A stretch of 54,359 nucleotides of DNA from Paramarasmius palmivorus (GCA_037176845.1 JAYKXP010000230.1:1-54359); one strand, 5' to 3'. Shown: positions 1 to 13,400, counted from the stretch's first letter. Program-made: numbers and translations. The notes: generated by a model from the sequence alone, not told the origin.

Positions 1-1037
1 ATTCAATCTCCGTTCATCTCTCAGCATTGGGTAGCTATTCCTACTGTAATAATCAACCTTTCTGCAACACTGCCGACCTACAAAGTGTTAGCATGCTCTC
101 CTCAATTTCCGATCGTCGACGGACATTTTTATCGACGCCTCTCTTCCTTATTCAACGTTGAACTCACGATATGGCCACTTAAGTACCAGATAATAGTCTG
201 ATAGGATTGTGTTTAGAGGTCTCGCAAAGCACTTCTGGGAGAAAGCTCATCATTTGTGAGGAAACGGTACGTGGATTACCTGAGTCTGTGTTCACTGTTG
301 CCTGATGATTACTTTGGGGTATATCACCTCGTCAATTGCCAGAAAAGATACGTCGAAGTCTCGCATGACTCTATACGAGATTCCTGCACACTGTGATACC
401 CTTCCAACTCTGCCGACAACAGTCTCCCTCCCACACCGCTTTCTCCGCCTTCTGCTCTGCGTAGGCCCTCGGATGACTCTCTACCCTCTCATATCCACCG
501 TTGACTGCCATCTCAAGCTCAGTCTATATATCTACGCAATCCACGCACCAGATCAGAGTTGCGTTCTTCTCGAGAAGGAATTTATCGTCGACTCGGACAT
601 GCTATGAGCAGATTCGGTAGGATGGGGTGAGCTAAGGGCGTTATGCTGCTGCAGACATTCGAGAGCCCACACCATGGATGCATGGTGCCTCATTTACTGT
701 TAAGTGAACTCTGCCTTACCATACGAGTACAGTCGTAGGTCTGACGATACCTTGATTTCCAGAGGTTGATCACTCCCTCCGAAACGCCTGATAATCATGA
801 ATCAATTGGTTGTCAAGATATCCATATAAGATAGGGATATAGAGATATCGAGAGATGCGGGAAATGAAGGAGACGGGATCGGTTGTGAATGGTAATTGAA
901 ATTGGCATGATATTGGGTTTACGCAGCTTTGAAAAAAATCCTTCCTTCAACGTCTGATTCGCTATTACCTGATCCGCTGCTTGAGAGCTCACTATCCTAC
1001 TCTTCTGCCTCATCGGGATCCACTGGGAGATTCGACA
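1..1037. repeat. Segmental duplicate, copy 1 (NACHT 3' flank)
   Basis: This stretch matches about 23,930-24,600 (copy 2) and 40,180-41,160 (copy 3). Shared landmarks are the TCTCAGCATTGGG segment near 20, the GGGGTGAGC..GGGCGTTATGC segment near 625-645, and the acidic C-terminal end of a NACHT gene near 919-1,037. Copy 2 lacks roughly 400 bp that copies 1 and 3 share. The copies differ by many substitutions and small indels, so the duplication is not recent. The left end lies outside the window; the right end is about 85 bp before the JmjC gene. Confidence 0.7.
919..1037 (-). pseudogene. 3'-end fragment of a NACHT gene
   Basis: Read on minus, this gives an acidic tail PDEAEE-stop-DSELSSSGSGNSE, ending at TAA at 919-921. 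It matches the tails at 24,581 (PDEVEEEDSEP) and 41,127 (PDEAGEEDSEVPG). It has an in-frame TAG inside the tail and no upstream exons, because homology stops just before the JmjC gene at 1,124. It is therefore a broken remnant. Identity rests on the three-way comparison within this window. Confidence 0.6.
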
Positions 1038-1123
1038 TTAACCACTGTTCCACGTGATTGTCCGTCCCTTTATCCACATTCGCGTTACATAATTCCTTCT
1101 GCTCTTGTCTTCTCACCATCACC

Positions 1124-4100
1124 ATGGATCTAGTATTGGAACTCGCATCCGCACAGTCACGGAAACGCTACAAAAACCATTCCCCAAAAGAATGGGAGCA
1201 AATAACGGAATTGCCGTGGTGCTCCAACCTCATCGCTACAATGGACCGCGATGCACTTTTCGCAAATATGCCGCAACAATTTCAAGTCGTAGTCCTTCTG
1301 TTCATTCTTAGCCATCTACTCACATGCAATATAGACTCTCGCAAAGACTGTTCTTGACGCCGCTGATGTCTTTACTGAACGCAAATTTCAAGCTGCGCTT
1401 ACAGATCAAGCTCGCGAGTCCAAAAACATTCTTCAAGTTATACGCCGCGACATGGTTTGGGATAAGCAGCGTGATCTTGGCAATACTGCGCGTCACGTAT
1501 TGAGCTACATTCTCCTTGATCGGCTCCTCGCAGTTTTCACCAAGCAGCGCAACCAGATGTTGGTTGAGCGCGGCTCGCTGCCTGACGCAATGGAAAAGAA
1601 GCTGAAGAAGACCTTGGTGCGTTCACACCTGTAGAATCCCGCATAGTTGCTGATGCCCGTGAAAAATAGCCGTCTTGGGCTACTCTTAGAAACTGGCCAC
1701 TGCACGTTAGAAACCTCGCGACCGAGTTTGAGAGAGCCAAGTCGAGTGGCCAACTGATTGATCGCAGAGAACGTGGATCATTGATGCGCTCTCTGAATCA
1801 ACGTGAAGGCACGATATCCTTCCAAAAAGCCCTTTACAATATGGAAGTAGCGGCGCAGCACCTCAGGGTGCTTAATCAGGTGTATAGTGGATCAATTCTT
1901 CATCCCCTCGCATTTCTCAACATGTATGTTCTCACAGGGAAGTCCCGACTTGCCGTCAAATATACAAGAAATGACGCAATGGTTAAAAAAGTGAGTATCA
2001 TGTTCAAAACTCTCACGACAAGCGAAGCTTGTTCGTTCTTGTGTTAAACAACTGCACAGGCACGATGAGATGCCTGACGATCTCGATCTGCAACGGTACG
2101 AAGGTCAAAAATGGCGAAGCCCATTACATTGCGCTCTTGCCATCAGCCCTTTGATCCTCTTGATGGGTAAAAAGTTGACTTCGAAGGAAGCGTCCAAAGA
2201 AGACCTAATAAAGGCAAGCTGCTCATTCGCGGTCACTTCAAAAGATGTTCGTGACACTAATTTTAGCATAGATTTGGTGCACTCTGGGAACGGACAGGCC
2301 CGAAGAGCTCTTCCAGATGGAAAGCGCGCTGTGGGAAGAGATTGGGAAAATAGCTTTGGGTAGAAAAGTAGCAGAAGAAGCATTTGATGGGTTCCTGGAT
2401 AGCTGTCGCAAGATCAGCCCTAACTTGGAATTTCCGATTGGCATTTCCGACTTCTTCCAAGACACCGAACATGTCCATGCTAATATCCAAGAACAGAATC
2501 CTCGAGTTGACCTGCTACACTACTTCAGCCAACACCCTCCAGGTACATCCCAACAGCAGACCGTCCATGATGACGCGGCCTCTCAACAAGATGTTATAGA
2601 GAGCTCAAACAAAAAACGCAAACTTGAGCTTCACGAAAACGATCACGAACCCGAGCATGATGAAGTTCCCTGTAAGAAGGCTCGAACCAGCTCTCCCGAA
2701 CCTACCGAAGATGGGACAGAAGACCTGTCGATGGATGTGCAAGGGGATGGACACACGGTAGACCAAGTCATGGGGGATGGCGGCTCACGACGGTTAGATC
2801 ACAATGACATTATGGGCGACGGCGAACATCCACCTGTTGATCAAGTTGACAGCAAGGACAACCTTCAAGAGACGAACGAAGCTGAGGTGAAGAAGGAAGA
2901 GGAGGCTGACTGGAAAGTAAAAGGGGAAGCGGAAAGGAAAGTGAAAGAGAAGGCTCGGCAGAAGCAGAAGGAAGAGAAGAAGAAGAATAGGGACGAAAAT
3001 GCAAGGAAGAAGAAGAAGGGAACCAAAGACTTAGATGAAGATCAGGACTCGGATGTAGGACCTCTCAGTGATTGTGTTGATCGCAAGGTACGTTTGCACA
3101 CATGTATAGTTGATGCGGCTTACGCGTAAACCTCAGCCAATTATTGGGCCGCTCTACTCTTTCATCTCAGCTTCTGGAGAGGTCGTCCAGTATTGTCCCA
3201 TCCGATTTCACCAGGCAGACTTGGATGCTCTCTCTTCCCTTGTGGCCAAGAGCAGAGAAACTTCACTGCTACACACATACCCTGATGTATTTGGCAGAAA
3301 CGCCCCACCAGAAGCTTCGACTCAATTGACTGTCTCGTCCACTCCACCTCACCTCACAGTCCATCATAGTAGTCACGCAGACTGGACCAACCTCAGTCGA
3401 TCCCAACAGCAAGAAGTCTTTCGTGTAAAGGCGGTGGTACTTCACTCTGGACCAAATCGACGCTTGGGCGGCAAAGACGCTTTCGAAGAACTGGTACGTG
3501 AACTTGGACACCCCCTCACCAAACGCACAGTGCATGGTAAGAGTACACCTTAACCCGGTCTATACCCTATCTAATTGTGTTAGACCTCAAGCGTAGAGGA
3601 ATGTCCGCCGAAGCTAAGGTTGTTCATAGGATCGGCAACCTCGAAGAAGTCCTCGAAGAGGTTCAACGCGACGATCCTAGACCTCTTAACATATTTGGTA
3701 TACCAGGCACGCAAACTGCAAATTGCTTTGCAGGAGGTTTAAGTACTGATGACATCGCTTATCGGTACATATCCGACCCAAACACTACCAAACACTACCT
3801 TCCGCTGAAAGACATCAGCTGGTCGTCGGTGCAGTTGAAGCATGCATTTAGTCCTGGTCATGTCAACGCTCATGGTTTCTGTACCAAGATCGATGTCGTC
3901 ATTGGGGTCAAGCTTGTGTTCATACTGACGCCGAGCGTGCAAAACGACTATGTAGACCTCTCGCTACCGCGATTCTTCGACGGATTGGACTTCGGATTGA
4001 ACAATCAATGTGATTTCATGCCGACATGTATATGCCTTCAGGCTGGAGATTCCATGTAAGTTCCATTTTTGTATAACAAAGTCCCTCATTCATTATCTTT

Positions 4101-5072
4101 AGTATCATGCCTCCATTTACAATGCATTACGTCTTGACACTAGAACATTCTGTGTGTCACGGGCACAATTTCTACTGCATGAGCACTCTCCAGCGCTCTG
4201 TGTGGTTGATGCTTCATGAGCTTCACAGCCACTACTTTACGAACGCTGAACGTAAGGATCACCGACTCCTGCTGTGCAATATCATGGAGTTTTGGAGCAC
4301 CTCCATCTTGGACTGTACCGAACGTTACCTGAGGAAATCCCAAAGTACAGATACGCTTCCCGATCTCCCCAATCTTCTCACATACACCGGAATCATGGAC
4401 TTCCTTTCAGTCTATATCATACTGGTGCTTGGACCAGTGTTATGGCCGGAGGCGTACCTCGATCACTCCAAAGAGGACATGAAGCGTTACATGGACGCTT
4501 ATAAGATTTCACTCAACCACGCCAATCACATTATGGACTGGATCAAGAAGCACGTTGCATTGGTTCGGTTCGTATGGGAACCCTCAGATAGTCAAATCAC
4601 TTTCCACACTCGCCATTCCTGCGCAGATGTGATGGATTCTTACGTTTTTCAAGTAGGCGGGACTCTCTTGCAGCAAGCCCAGGAGAATGGCCAAACCAAT
4701 CCTCATAAGCGTCTTCCCACCGAAGAAGCCGTGAAGGCGGCTCTGTGTAAACGCCTTCGAGCATGGAAACGTCCAGACATCTTTGCACGGATCGAGGAAG
4801 CACGTTCGGCGGAGAATGATGAGCAAGTAGCAGAGTTTGGAACGTTAAAGTTGACCGCTGGATGTTTAGGTGATTCTTATGAGTGGACGTTAGACCGTCA
4901 AGGGCTCTACTGGTCAACCGAATTGTCACGCGAAGATCCCCAATTCACTTGCCCAGAAGACACGGTCTACCTTGCAAAACACCTAGCCAGATATGCTGAG
5001 GCACCCCCAACAACCATGATATCCTCGGAGATGCCCGGCTATGTTCCTTGGGATAAATTTGACGACGAATGA
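1124..5072 (+). CDS. JmjC/cupin-like protein, eight exons
   Basis: Exons that keep one open frame are 1124-1285, 1335-1616, 1670-1990, 2070-2213, 2272-3087, 3137-3536, 3584-4055 and 4103-5072, giving about 1,188 residues. The start is the ATG in CACCATGG at 1124; an in-frame ATG at 1058 is an alternative. Intron 4 appears to use a GC donor (AAG|GCAAGC). The N-terminal 300 residues are helical and not recognised. Residues of about 430-575 are acidic and lysine-rich, with KKRKLE and PCKKART (nuclear-signal-like) and a charged coiled-coil stretch. Residues of about 795-880 carry the JmjC pattern: HVNAHGFCTKID, then GVKLVFIL, then GDSIIMPPFTMHYVLTLE. The usual H-x-D/E iron ligand reads H-V-N here, so catalysis is doubtful. 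JmjC enzymes demethylate histones or hydroxylate proteins; that this one acts in the nucleus is inference. The frame is intact and the gene looks live. Confidence 0.8.
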
Positions 5073-5188
5073 CCGCATTTATTGTTTAATTAACGAAAGG
5101 GTTATCAGAAGTAGAAAAAGAAACTTTACGCGTTCGTCATCGACCACCACGGTAGTAAAACATCCAAGGCCATAAATATGGTATCAGT

Positions 5189-5689
5189 GTGACGACTGCC
5201 AAACATCACTGGATAGTCGTCTATCCCAAAGGCTACCCTGAGACACAACCTAATAAACCTGTAGAAGCCTCTGGACCTTCGAGGATGGCCATCTTTGTGT
5301 GTCCAGAGGCTGCGACCAGGGATAGAAGGCGGAAACGGGGAGCGGGTGTAACAACGAGAGGAAGAATGACGTCGGTGAGAAAACCAGTGCCATGTTCGAG
5401 TTTATCACGCTTGAAAAACTGGGCGCGGGAAGCGAGTAATGGCGGCGTGGCGGAATTGGAGCATGAACGACTCGGAGGAGTACTAGAGGAGTTTAGACCT
5501 GACCGGTCTTTATGCGACGATCTCGTACGCGGAACCCGAGATTGCCGTCAACAGCCGACGACGATTCCGGTAGCCCTAACCCAACTTGCTGTATTTGGCA
5601 GAAACAAACAAACTTGGACGCTTCACCAAACGTCGACCTCAAAAGACAACGACCTTAAGCAAATGCTTACACCTCAAACAACTTTCTAG
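5189..5689 (+). other. Open frame with array-related hairpin, unidentified
   Basis: A 166-codon open frame downstream of the JmjC gene. Its first part (WIVVYPKGYPETQPNKPVEASG) aligns at the DNA level with 46,690-46,745 in the right-hand hairpin array, including GAGAyACAAC and the palindrome GCCTCTGGA...TCCAGAGGC. The later part (about 5,560-5,690) resembles a dispersed segment also found near 9,220 and 30,030 that leads into family F1. No domain is recognised. It is probably a chimeric remnant rather than a gene. Confidence 0.35.
5266..5311. repeat. Stray ASG/PEA-type palindrome
   Basis: Perfect 11-bp arms AGCCTCTGGAC (5266-5276) and GTCCAGAGGCT (5301-5311) around a 24-nt loop. In the local open frame it encodes EASGPSRMAIFVCPEAA. 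The same arms recur in the array at 46,732-46,785, 44,528, 49,977, 51,222 and 52,096. It is the only clear member seen outside 41-54 kb. Confidence 0.85.
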
Positions 5690-7110
5690 GCGAAACATAG
5701 GTCACCAAAAGCTTCTTTTGTAGAGTTTCAAGGCAGATGGTTGGTTGGTCATTCTTTGGTAGGATGATCAGCTACGCAGTGAGTCGCGTTTATTCTCCTT
5801 CAATTTCTTGCTCGTTCATCTTTTAATTCCCTAGGAAGTATCTCCAAAGTACCTCCTTGTTACTCATGCTAACATGTCCCCCGTAACTGCCCCCCAAGAC
5901 ACCCAGAGTTTGACTACCCCACACGCCTCCACCCGCGCCATTCATCTTGATCCAATCTAAATAGCTCCTTCTGCTCGGCCTACCCATCACCTACTATAGC
6001 TATATCCGCTAATACTCTGCAGCCAGCTTGCAATACCAATCCGAAAGAATTCGGACCCAAACACTCGTACGCCTACCTTGACAAAAGCTTCCGCGAGTGG
6101 TCCCACTCCCTTACTCTTTCTGCAACGGTACTACATATACACCGTACAATGAACCCCCAGAAGACCAATGGAACACGTATTCTGGGGCAATGATGGTCAA
6201 GATCACGGACATCTTGTTCGGGGGACGTGGAGTCGAGGGTGTCAGCTCGAATAGTTGGTAAGTGCTTTTTGGCCTTGTAGATCTATTTAAAGCTCATGTT
6301 CGGTTGTATGCTGCATAGTCTACGTATCAAAGCTCGCTGCTCGCCAAACCAGCACCCTATCCCGTCATGCACAGGCACATACAGGCCCCCTGCACGAAAC
6401 GCCTTGACGATTACCCATCAGAGTTCGAAGATAGGATATCGATCACTACAATCGCGGAGGACTCGAAGTAGCATTGGCAGATGCATTTCACGGTCGAGCC
6501 GACTCTGCGCAGATCGAAAGTTATAGTTTATACTATGGTATGTTACTGTATTCCTCGATATGTGACGAGCCTCGAGTTCTGACCATCTCTTATACTTAGC
6601 CAACAGCCTATCTACGAGGAGCAAAGTGCATTCAATGTACCCATCAACCCTAGCGGTACCTTTGCTCTTACGCCTCTTGGTCTTTCGGGCACTTTGGAGC
6701 CGGAGAAGCTACCTCACTCAAGCTTCGGTATGGCAGGTGGACACCCTCAAAACCGGAACATTCCCTTACCATTCAACATGTGTACTGCGAGATATCACCC
6801 CGACGTCATTTGTTCAAGAACATTACACCCGCTCATACTCGGACCCGACAATCCATGCATATCTAGCGTATCGGATGCTCGCGCTGTCGCAAGGCTTAAA
6901 AGAGCTGTTGGTGATTGTGCTGTCGATGTAAGTGCTACCTTCTTCAATATGGACATCGTTCTGACTTCTTGCTATGCTCAGTGTTGTAGAGCGTGCATGG
7001 AAGGTAATGGAATTCCTATGATCCCATGTCTCCAAGTGAGATCTGATGCACCGTGTTCGCATAGTAAAGTGTTGCGGAAGGTATCGTGCATGGAGGAGAG
7101 GGAAAGCTAA
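5560..7110 (+). pseudogene. Family F1 multi-exon gene remnant, copy 1
   Basis: Exon-like pieces with good splice sites. One ends at 6257 (CNGTTYTPYNEPPEDQWNTYSG ... GGRGVEGVSSNSW, then GTAAGT). One lies within 6319-6537 (NRGGLEVALADAFHGRADSA in one frame). A third runs about 6,600-6,928 (QQPIYEEQSAFNVPINPSG ... EPEKLPHSSFGMAGGHP), before GTAAGTGCTACC. Joining them requires frame changes, so the gene is probably broken. Upstream, 5,560-5,780 matches 30,030-30,250, including a QGGWMVG/QGRWLVG segment ending at a GTGAGT donor. The last donor context recurs at 32,745. The protein family is not recognised. Confidence 0.45.
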
Positions 7111-7575
7111 GTTGGGTTTCGGGTTGCGAAGCTCCGGAGGAATGAAGATTAGCTGATGTATTCTTAATTTTCGGAGTGTACGGAACGATGAGGAAATAAT
7201 GGGTCGTACTGTTTTCTTTCGCGGCGTCATCTCATGGTTAGACGCAATGAGGTATGATTGTTTAAAGACGAGTTATATACGTTCGCAAGCAGCAAGCAAC
7301 GAGAATAAAGTCAGAGACTGCAAACCTTTACGGGAATCATGATGTCTGCAGGATGATTTTAGTACGGACGTCAGGAGCTTATTAACATTATTAGATTCAA
7401 TACAAAGAATCCCAAAGGTAACACGAGTAATACACGGGCCAAACTTTTCGTTCTACCTCACGTTCGATACATATTAAGGTGTACAGGTGAACGCTTCGAG
7501 ACGATGATATTCATAGTATTGCTTAATTCTATGTACATCAATCGATGTCCCTGAAGTAACAATACCTACGTCAGT

Positions 7576-8830
7576 TCATTTCAATACAGCGCAAGAGCGT
7601 AGAGAGAACGTACCACAATGGCTATGCCCACAAGGAAAGCGTGACGTTCGCAGATGGCTGACGGGGGACTTCACATCTCCAAGAGCGGTGCTAGGTGTAT
7701 CTAGGTCGACGTCGGCGAGCCAACAAGAAGGACAGCTCAATGTATCGTTTCGGTTGTGTATCCGAAGTGTAGAAATACAGCATTGGCGTGTTGCTGTGTA
7801 CCGAGGTTGAGTCGAGAACGCGTTACAAGGAAACACTTTTACTTGTGACAATGGGTCGGATACCCGAGACTCGTTGGCGGATACAGGGCGAACCGATGCA
7901 GAGATTTATGCAGAATATGTTGGGATGCACGTTAGAACATGCCCCTCGCCAATAAGTCGAAAAAAACGCCGACTTCTACGGCCAGCCAGACGGTCGGGCC
8001 AGAGATAAAAAGCTTGAAATGAGCTTGAAAAGTTCCTTCCCAACATTGCAGCAAGCCCAATCATACCTAAACAACACTTAGCATTCGAAAAATGAATCGT
8101 AAAATAAAGTCGACAGACCTTCTCCTCAAAGGTCAAACCTTCGGAGCGGCCGGTATCGACGATGAGATCCGGGGTACCATAAAACTAAAGGGAAGCAATC
8201 TTCTACATGTAAGTCTGCTTTTGCCGTCTATCCGCCGCTGGTAACATTTTGAGAAAGTATTGAGTCTGGGGTAGCTCGGAGGTATAGGTGACAGGAATGA
8301 TAAAGGATAGGAAATAATATGGGGTGCTGAAGATGGCCAGTCAGCAATCTAGGGAGGTGTTAAGGTGTGTTTGGGGTAATAAAAAGATAAAAGAAGGCAA
8401 ATACCTCTTTGGGCTTTCAGCCAGGAGGTAGAAATTCACTGTAGGTGGCCGAGTGGCCCAGGAGGCGCAGACATGGGCGGGGTGAGTATGTACTGGCGTA
8501 TATGACCATATAAACCCCCTAGATTGTCTTCTGGGCCGTTGGTGGCAGGTCGAGGGTTGATACACTTGTGTTCATGTTGAGTGGGTTTGCTCCGGACAGC
8601 ACGAGCCACAATGTTTGCTTGTGAATATAGACTTTGATTCGTAAGATGATGTTTCTGAGAGTATTCCTTCGTTCAGGTAGCAGGCAGAAGAAATAGATTT
8701 GCATGCAGGACAGAACTTGGTCGGCGTGGTTGAAGTTGTACAGTCTACGTCACGAAATGTGCACACTTTGTAAAAGCTGCATCGATAGTTAAGAGATATA
8801 CTCCAAGACATAGACAATGAATACATACCT
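7576..8830 (-). pseudogene. Family F2 remnant, copy 1
   Basis: Minus-strand sequence related to 17,050-17,480, 22,035-22,600 and 39,060-39,560. Shared elements are a CGACAkACCTTCTCCTCrARGGTC segment (8,110-8,140 on plus), a GTGCTCGTC-like exon encoding GEGHVLT, and a downstream exon encoding THLNTSLD. The C-terminal exon in copy B reads SLQAYSNTLLDPSLVALNTPE, which suggests once-coding sequence. No domain is recognised. Stops and frame breaks occur between pieces. Confidence 0.4.
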
Positions 8831-9099
8831 TGAGCTTCCTCGATAGATACCCCATCGTTCAGACTCTATTATACCAGCCAAGGTTGCGCTACCTCGGCCG
8901 CACACGTCATCTTTGTCGTTGAAGAAGACGAATATAGCTCAAGCCTCCATGTGGGTGATTCCCAAGTTCTCTGGGGTTTAACGTCCAGCTATGTTGCAGC
9001 TGTTATGTCGTCTATCTGAGGTTCCGAACGACGATCCAACGACGATCCGTGTCTGGAGAGTTGACTGGATCTGTAGTTGTACAGGTTAGGTAGCTCGGA

Positions 9100-10440
9100 G
9101 GGTATAAACTAAGTGCCTCATACCAGACAGAAAGGCAAAAAGAAATGTGAGTAGGGGGACAGAGAAAAACAGCGGAGCGATGCAAGATGGTGGGGCAACA
9201 GGAAGGGATCCGGCGTCAATTGTGTCAAACGCCCAATCTGACCCTAACCCCGACGGCTCGTGTTGGCTCGTGACCATAAACAATTTGGGACCTTCACCAG
9301 CGACGAGCTTGCCCAAAGTCGATGGTTTCCAACAGGATTACCCCAAGCAAGAATTACGGGCATGCTTTTACGATGGGTGTGTAGCTCCTTGGAGAGCTTT
9401 GAAGTTTTTGGATGGTCGGAAACCATTGTAGGAGCATGATGGGTACGGTAAGTGTCAAGTTTCTTCTATGATTCAATTTATCGCTCATCTGTGCCATGAA
9501 TTGCCTCCAAAGAAACTAGCATTTGGAAGGGCCCATTCGCTGGAAGATTTTCGTCGTACCCTAGCAGCGGCCGCTGCATCCTTGACTCTAGTAACTCCAC
9601 CGCATTGTACCTCCGCGCTCTCTCTCCATCTCTCCAGTGAGGCATGCAAGGAATTCCGCCAACCTCTAGTAACCAGACATTCCTCCATACACATGCCCAC
9701 CCACGTCGATATTTCCCTCGAATTCGCGACGCGTATAAGATATACACCATCTCGTTCATCTCTCGTCAGTCTGATTGCGCAAATACCTGTTGCTACGAGG
9801 ACAAACAACTCCCTTTCGTAGTTCGTCCTCACAAAAGCTTCATAATCTCACACTCTCGAACATCACTACGTCACCAAGTTCCGAATCGATGATAAGGCGA
9901 GTACAGACTCGATGTGATAAGTCCGGCGTTCATGGTGCTGGGAAAGCACCACTCCTTGTTCAGGTCGGGCTATCCGCGGACAATGGAGACTGACTCTGGG
10001 AGCGACTGGTAAAAAGAGAGACGTCGTAGAGAGCAAGAAATGAGGGATGCCAGCGCTGACACTTGAGGTATGTTATTGGCATTTTGGCCATTTCTTTTGC
10101 TGAACGTTTCGCCTTCTCGATAGTCACTACAACTAACCTGAATAGCGAAACATCCCAGCCACTTACCTCCATCCTTCCGCCTGCCAATCCCTTAATTTCT
10201 TGGCCTTTCGCCTACCGCCTAGAACCGTACCAGGAGCGCCGCATATACCCGATCAGTCGATCCACATCCTCCGCTCCCATATATACCTCACGGTACACCT
10301 CATGTATCCGCCTACATGGTGCTCATATCCGCCCCACGTTTTGTTTCCCGCAATGACTACGCGCACGCGACATTCCCAGACTTTCATCCTCTCGCTACTA
10401 TCAGCTTGGGCAATCGACTTTTTCATGTCCTCCTAGGCAC
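9100..10440 (+). pseudogene. Family F1 remnant, copy 2 (weak)
   Basis: Positions 9,220-9,320 match about 30,030-30,120 (CGCCC..TGACCCTAACCCC..CG.CGTGTT..GGG-ACCTT..ACCA.CGACGA), placing this stretch at the start of an F1-like unit. Downstream open stretches, such as 9,468-9,821 and 10,200-10,436, carry no family signature and cannot be joined with confidence. Treat it as degraded F1 sequence. Confidence 0.25.
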
Positions 10441-13400
10441 AGGAACTGTATCTTCCTCTGTATTACGTGGATAAATATCAGAGAACGAGTAATGGGCAGC
10501 AAAAAGACTAGTAGAGCATAGAAAAACGCTGATGTCTATCTCACGAGTGGTACGCACGTTCTATGTCCGTAACGTCATCTTGATTCTCAGATCAGCTACC
10601 ACCGCCTTAGATCCTACTCGATATGATTCGTGATTTTGAGTAAACAGTGGTAGTCAGTTATGAACAAACTACCAGCGACGTGTTCTTCCCAAACGTGCGA
10701 TCTCACTATCTCTTGTATTCTATTCTGAGCCTCGTAGTGAGCTGGAAAAGTTAAATCAACCGATATAAGACCGTGTTATGAGCAAAAGAGTTTCGGTGAA
10801 GGTGCAGAGATCGTTCCACTTATAGCTGATCTACTGACGACACCTAAGCAAGGTTGTACTCAGCGCGGTTTTTTAAGGTGATCTCTGCAAGATACTTAAC
10901 AGGTTCTCCCGCTAATTATCGTTCATTAGAGTGGCTTTTCTCAATGTTGCTCCGGTGGTTTCTCTGTCGAATTCTGTGGAAAGGTAACTTGGCGGACGGT
11001 TTGTTAAGAGTGAGACTGATTTGACTGATGAGTGAGCATAATATCACGCATCTTTGAGCCTAAATGCCTATATCGACTCCTTAGATGCACTCTTTGAATG
11101 CATGGAAACACCGGAGTGATATCATCTATTGAATATACTAAGCATCAAGAACACAACTTTGAAGTAGCATGATACATTAGATCGAAGTGGCGTGAACGAT
11201 TGTACGTGCAACTCTTACTGGGTGAATGTCCAATCGAGAACTGAAGAAGAACCGTTTTGATCATATCTAGTTCAGGTTGGTTGCAGGCAGCAACAGATTC
11301 AACATGCCCATCAGAGCTCCTTTTATTTCATCAACGATGGAATACCACGGCCGGCGAAGAGTTTCTCGCACTCAATTCACAGGAGCGTTCTTTTATACGG
11401 ACGATATTTTTATCTCATCCACATTTCTCAGACTCAAGGCTCCCCCATAGATCCTTCACATAGCACACAAAATAGTCATGAGTTCCAATGCTATTAAAAC
11501 ACACCAGGCCTACCTGTTTTCGACGATATAGACACATTCTTACATGATTCAAACTATTTACAATTCGACATTCAGTGGTCCAGTCTCGGTACGTTCGCAG
11601 ATCTCCCATAATAGCAAGCTGTTCGACGACAAGGAATAGCTCTTATGTTTTACGACTACGCTTTGACTTTCCCAATGAAAGTCAAATACATGTGGGGCTC
11701 CAAACCACGCCTGTCAACAGCGCTATACATCTGCTGTCCATACTCTTCAGCGGGAGAAATTCTCTACCTCCTCACAATCTCGCGCAGACTCGGTTCTCAA
11801 GCTAGGGTGTATATTGCTTATGTCTAGACCCAAACGTGTCGCTGATGAGCAACTTACTCAGCGAATTCGTCTCGATTTCCGTGGATGTTGAACCCGCTGC
11901 TTATGGATACACTTAGCTGCGATACATGATACAAGATCGTTGGGGCTTTGGCATTTTTGGTCGCGCTGCAGGGATTGGTAGGTCCATTCACTAAACAACA
12001 CCAACTTTGCCACTGACCCATGCTGGTTAGTGACATTCGCTATGCGGACGTACACAAATTTCGGACAAATCAGATGAATCTTGGCATATTTCACTATTTT
12101 AGGGATCGCTTGTATAGCTTTAGATATCGTGAGTAACGCTACATTCTTGAGCTATCATGTTTGCGTAAACGCGACCGACCAGACACATCTTCCAGGTCTC
12201 AAATGTGTTGAGTCCTCGAGCATTTACATGTGCGGCACCAGGACAAGTACAGAACCTGTCAACAAAGTTACCACTTCAAATGCTTAGGCTTTCAAAGTGG
12301 GGATCACACAGACGGGGTTGGGCTTAAATAACGTAACTGCGACAGGTTGAAAGATGGTATCGAGAGAATCATTATGTGTGCTGATCAATTTACTCGGTGG
12401 GGAATAGTGTTTTAATATCTTCAACGTGAGATACTAGTAGGTAATAGGTGGTATAGAGCTTGGGACTTGCGTGTCAAGTGGCGGATTTAACCTTGATGCA
12501 TTTGAATAGCGGAGTACATGCCTATCGCTAAGATCAACATTACGGTGCGTTACTTGTCTTTTCCGTTACACCGCCGTTCACTCACATACCACTGTGGATG
12601 GTGCTATGTACACAATTCATTGGGACGCCACTCGGAGATGCTCTCTATAGCCTTGTATATTTGATCTTTTCGGTCCGAGCTTTTACTGACTTTTTTTTTT
12701 TGCAGAGAATTATGATGTATAGAGCCAAAGCGTTTGCATGAAATAGAATGGAGATTGCATCATATGATTTGTATCAGTCATTGTTGAATAAAAGTCCAGC
12801 TAACCACCCTTTGGACACAATTCGGGATATCCATGCGATAATCTATCTAATGTCTTTCGGAAGCGGGACGAAAGGGGACGAACTGCAGATGATACAACTT
12901 ACGTGCTACCTAACTTCATCATTCCAAATATTGGATACCATAATCCTTACCGTCGATAACTAACGAGTACTACGGAAGTTGTTAAGACCGGGAGTACGGC
13001 ATTGACTTATATACCCTGAAATAGCTAGCTCGGCGCGCACTCGGGGCAAGCTCAAGCCGTACGTGAAATACTGTATCGATGGGTTGCTTGGTTGAGTTGA
13101 GAATCGACGAATTATGCTGGGAAGATGTATCTATGTCCCGCGCGTTACGAGGCAAGGCAGCAAATTGGACAGGAAAGACTCATTGGCATATACGCGGATT
13201 TTTCAACACCTAGCAATGTGTCTCAACGAAAACAAACATCCGTTGTTTTCACTTGGGGATGATCATTCAAACGCCTGCCAGATTTGGATTTGATCCTGTC
13301 CCAAACCAACAACCATCAGGCAATTTTTATGAGCGGTGAATTTTTTAAGGAAATTCACTGCTTACCCATTGCATAAGACCAAATTTTTGTGATCGTGAAC

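Noticed and set aside
5189..5689. Stand-alone gene downstream of the JmjC gene
   Set aside because: It joins two repeat segments seen elsewhere, has no domain and no clear splice structure.
9485..9832. Overlapping open frames near 9.5-9.8 kb on both strands as genes
   Set aside because: Three overlapping frames are open at once and none shows conserved motifs or a duplicate, as expected of chance.
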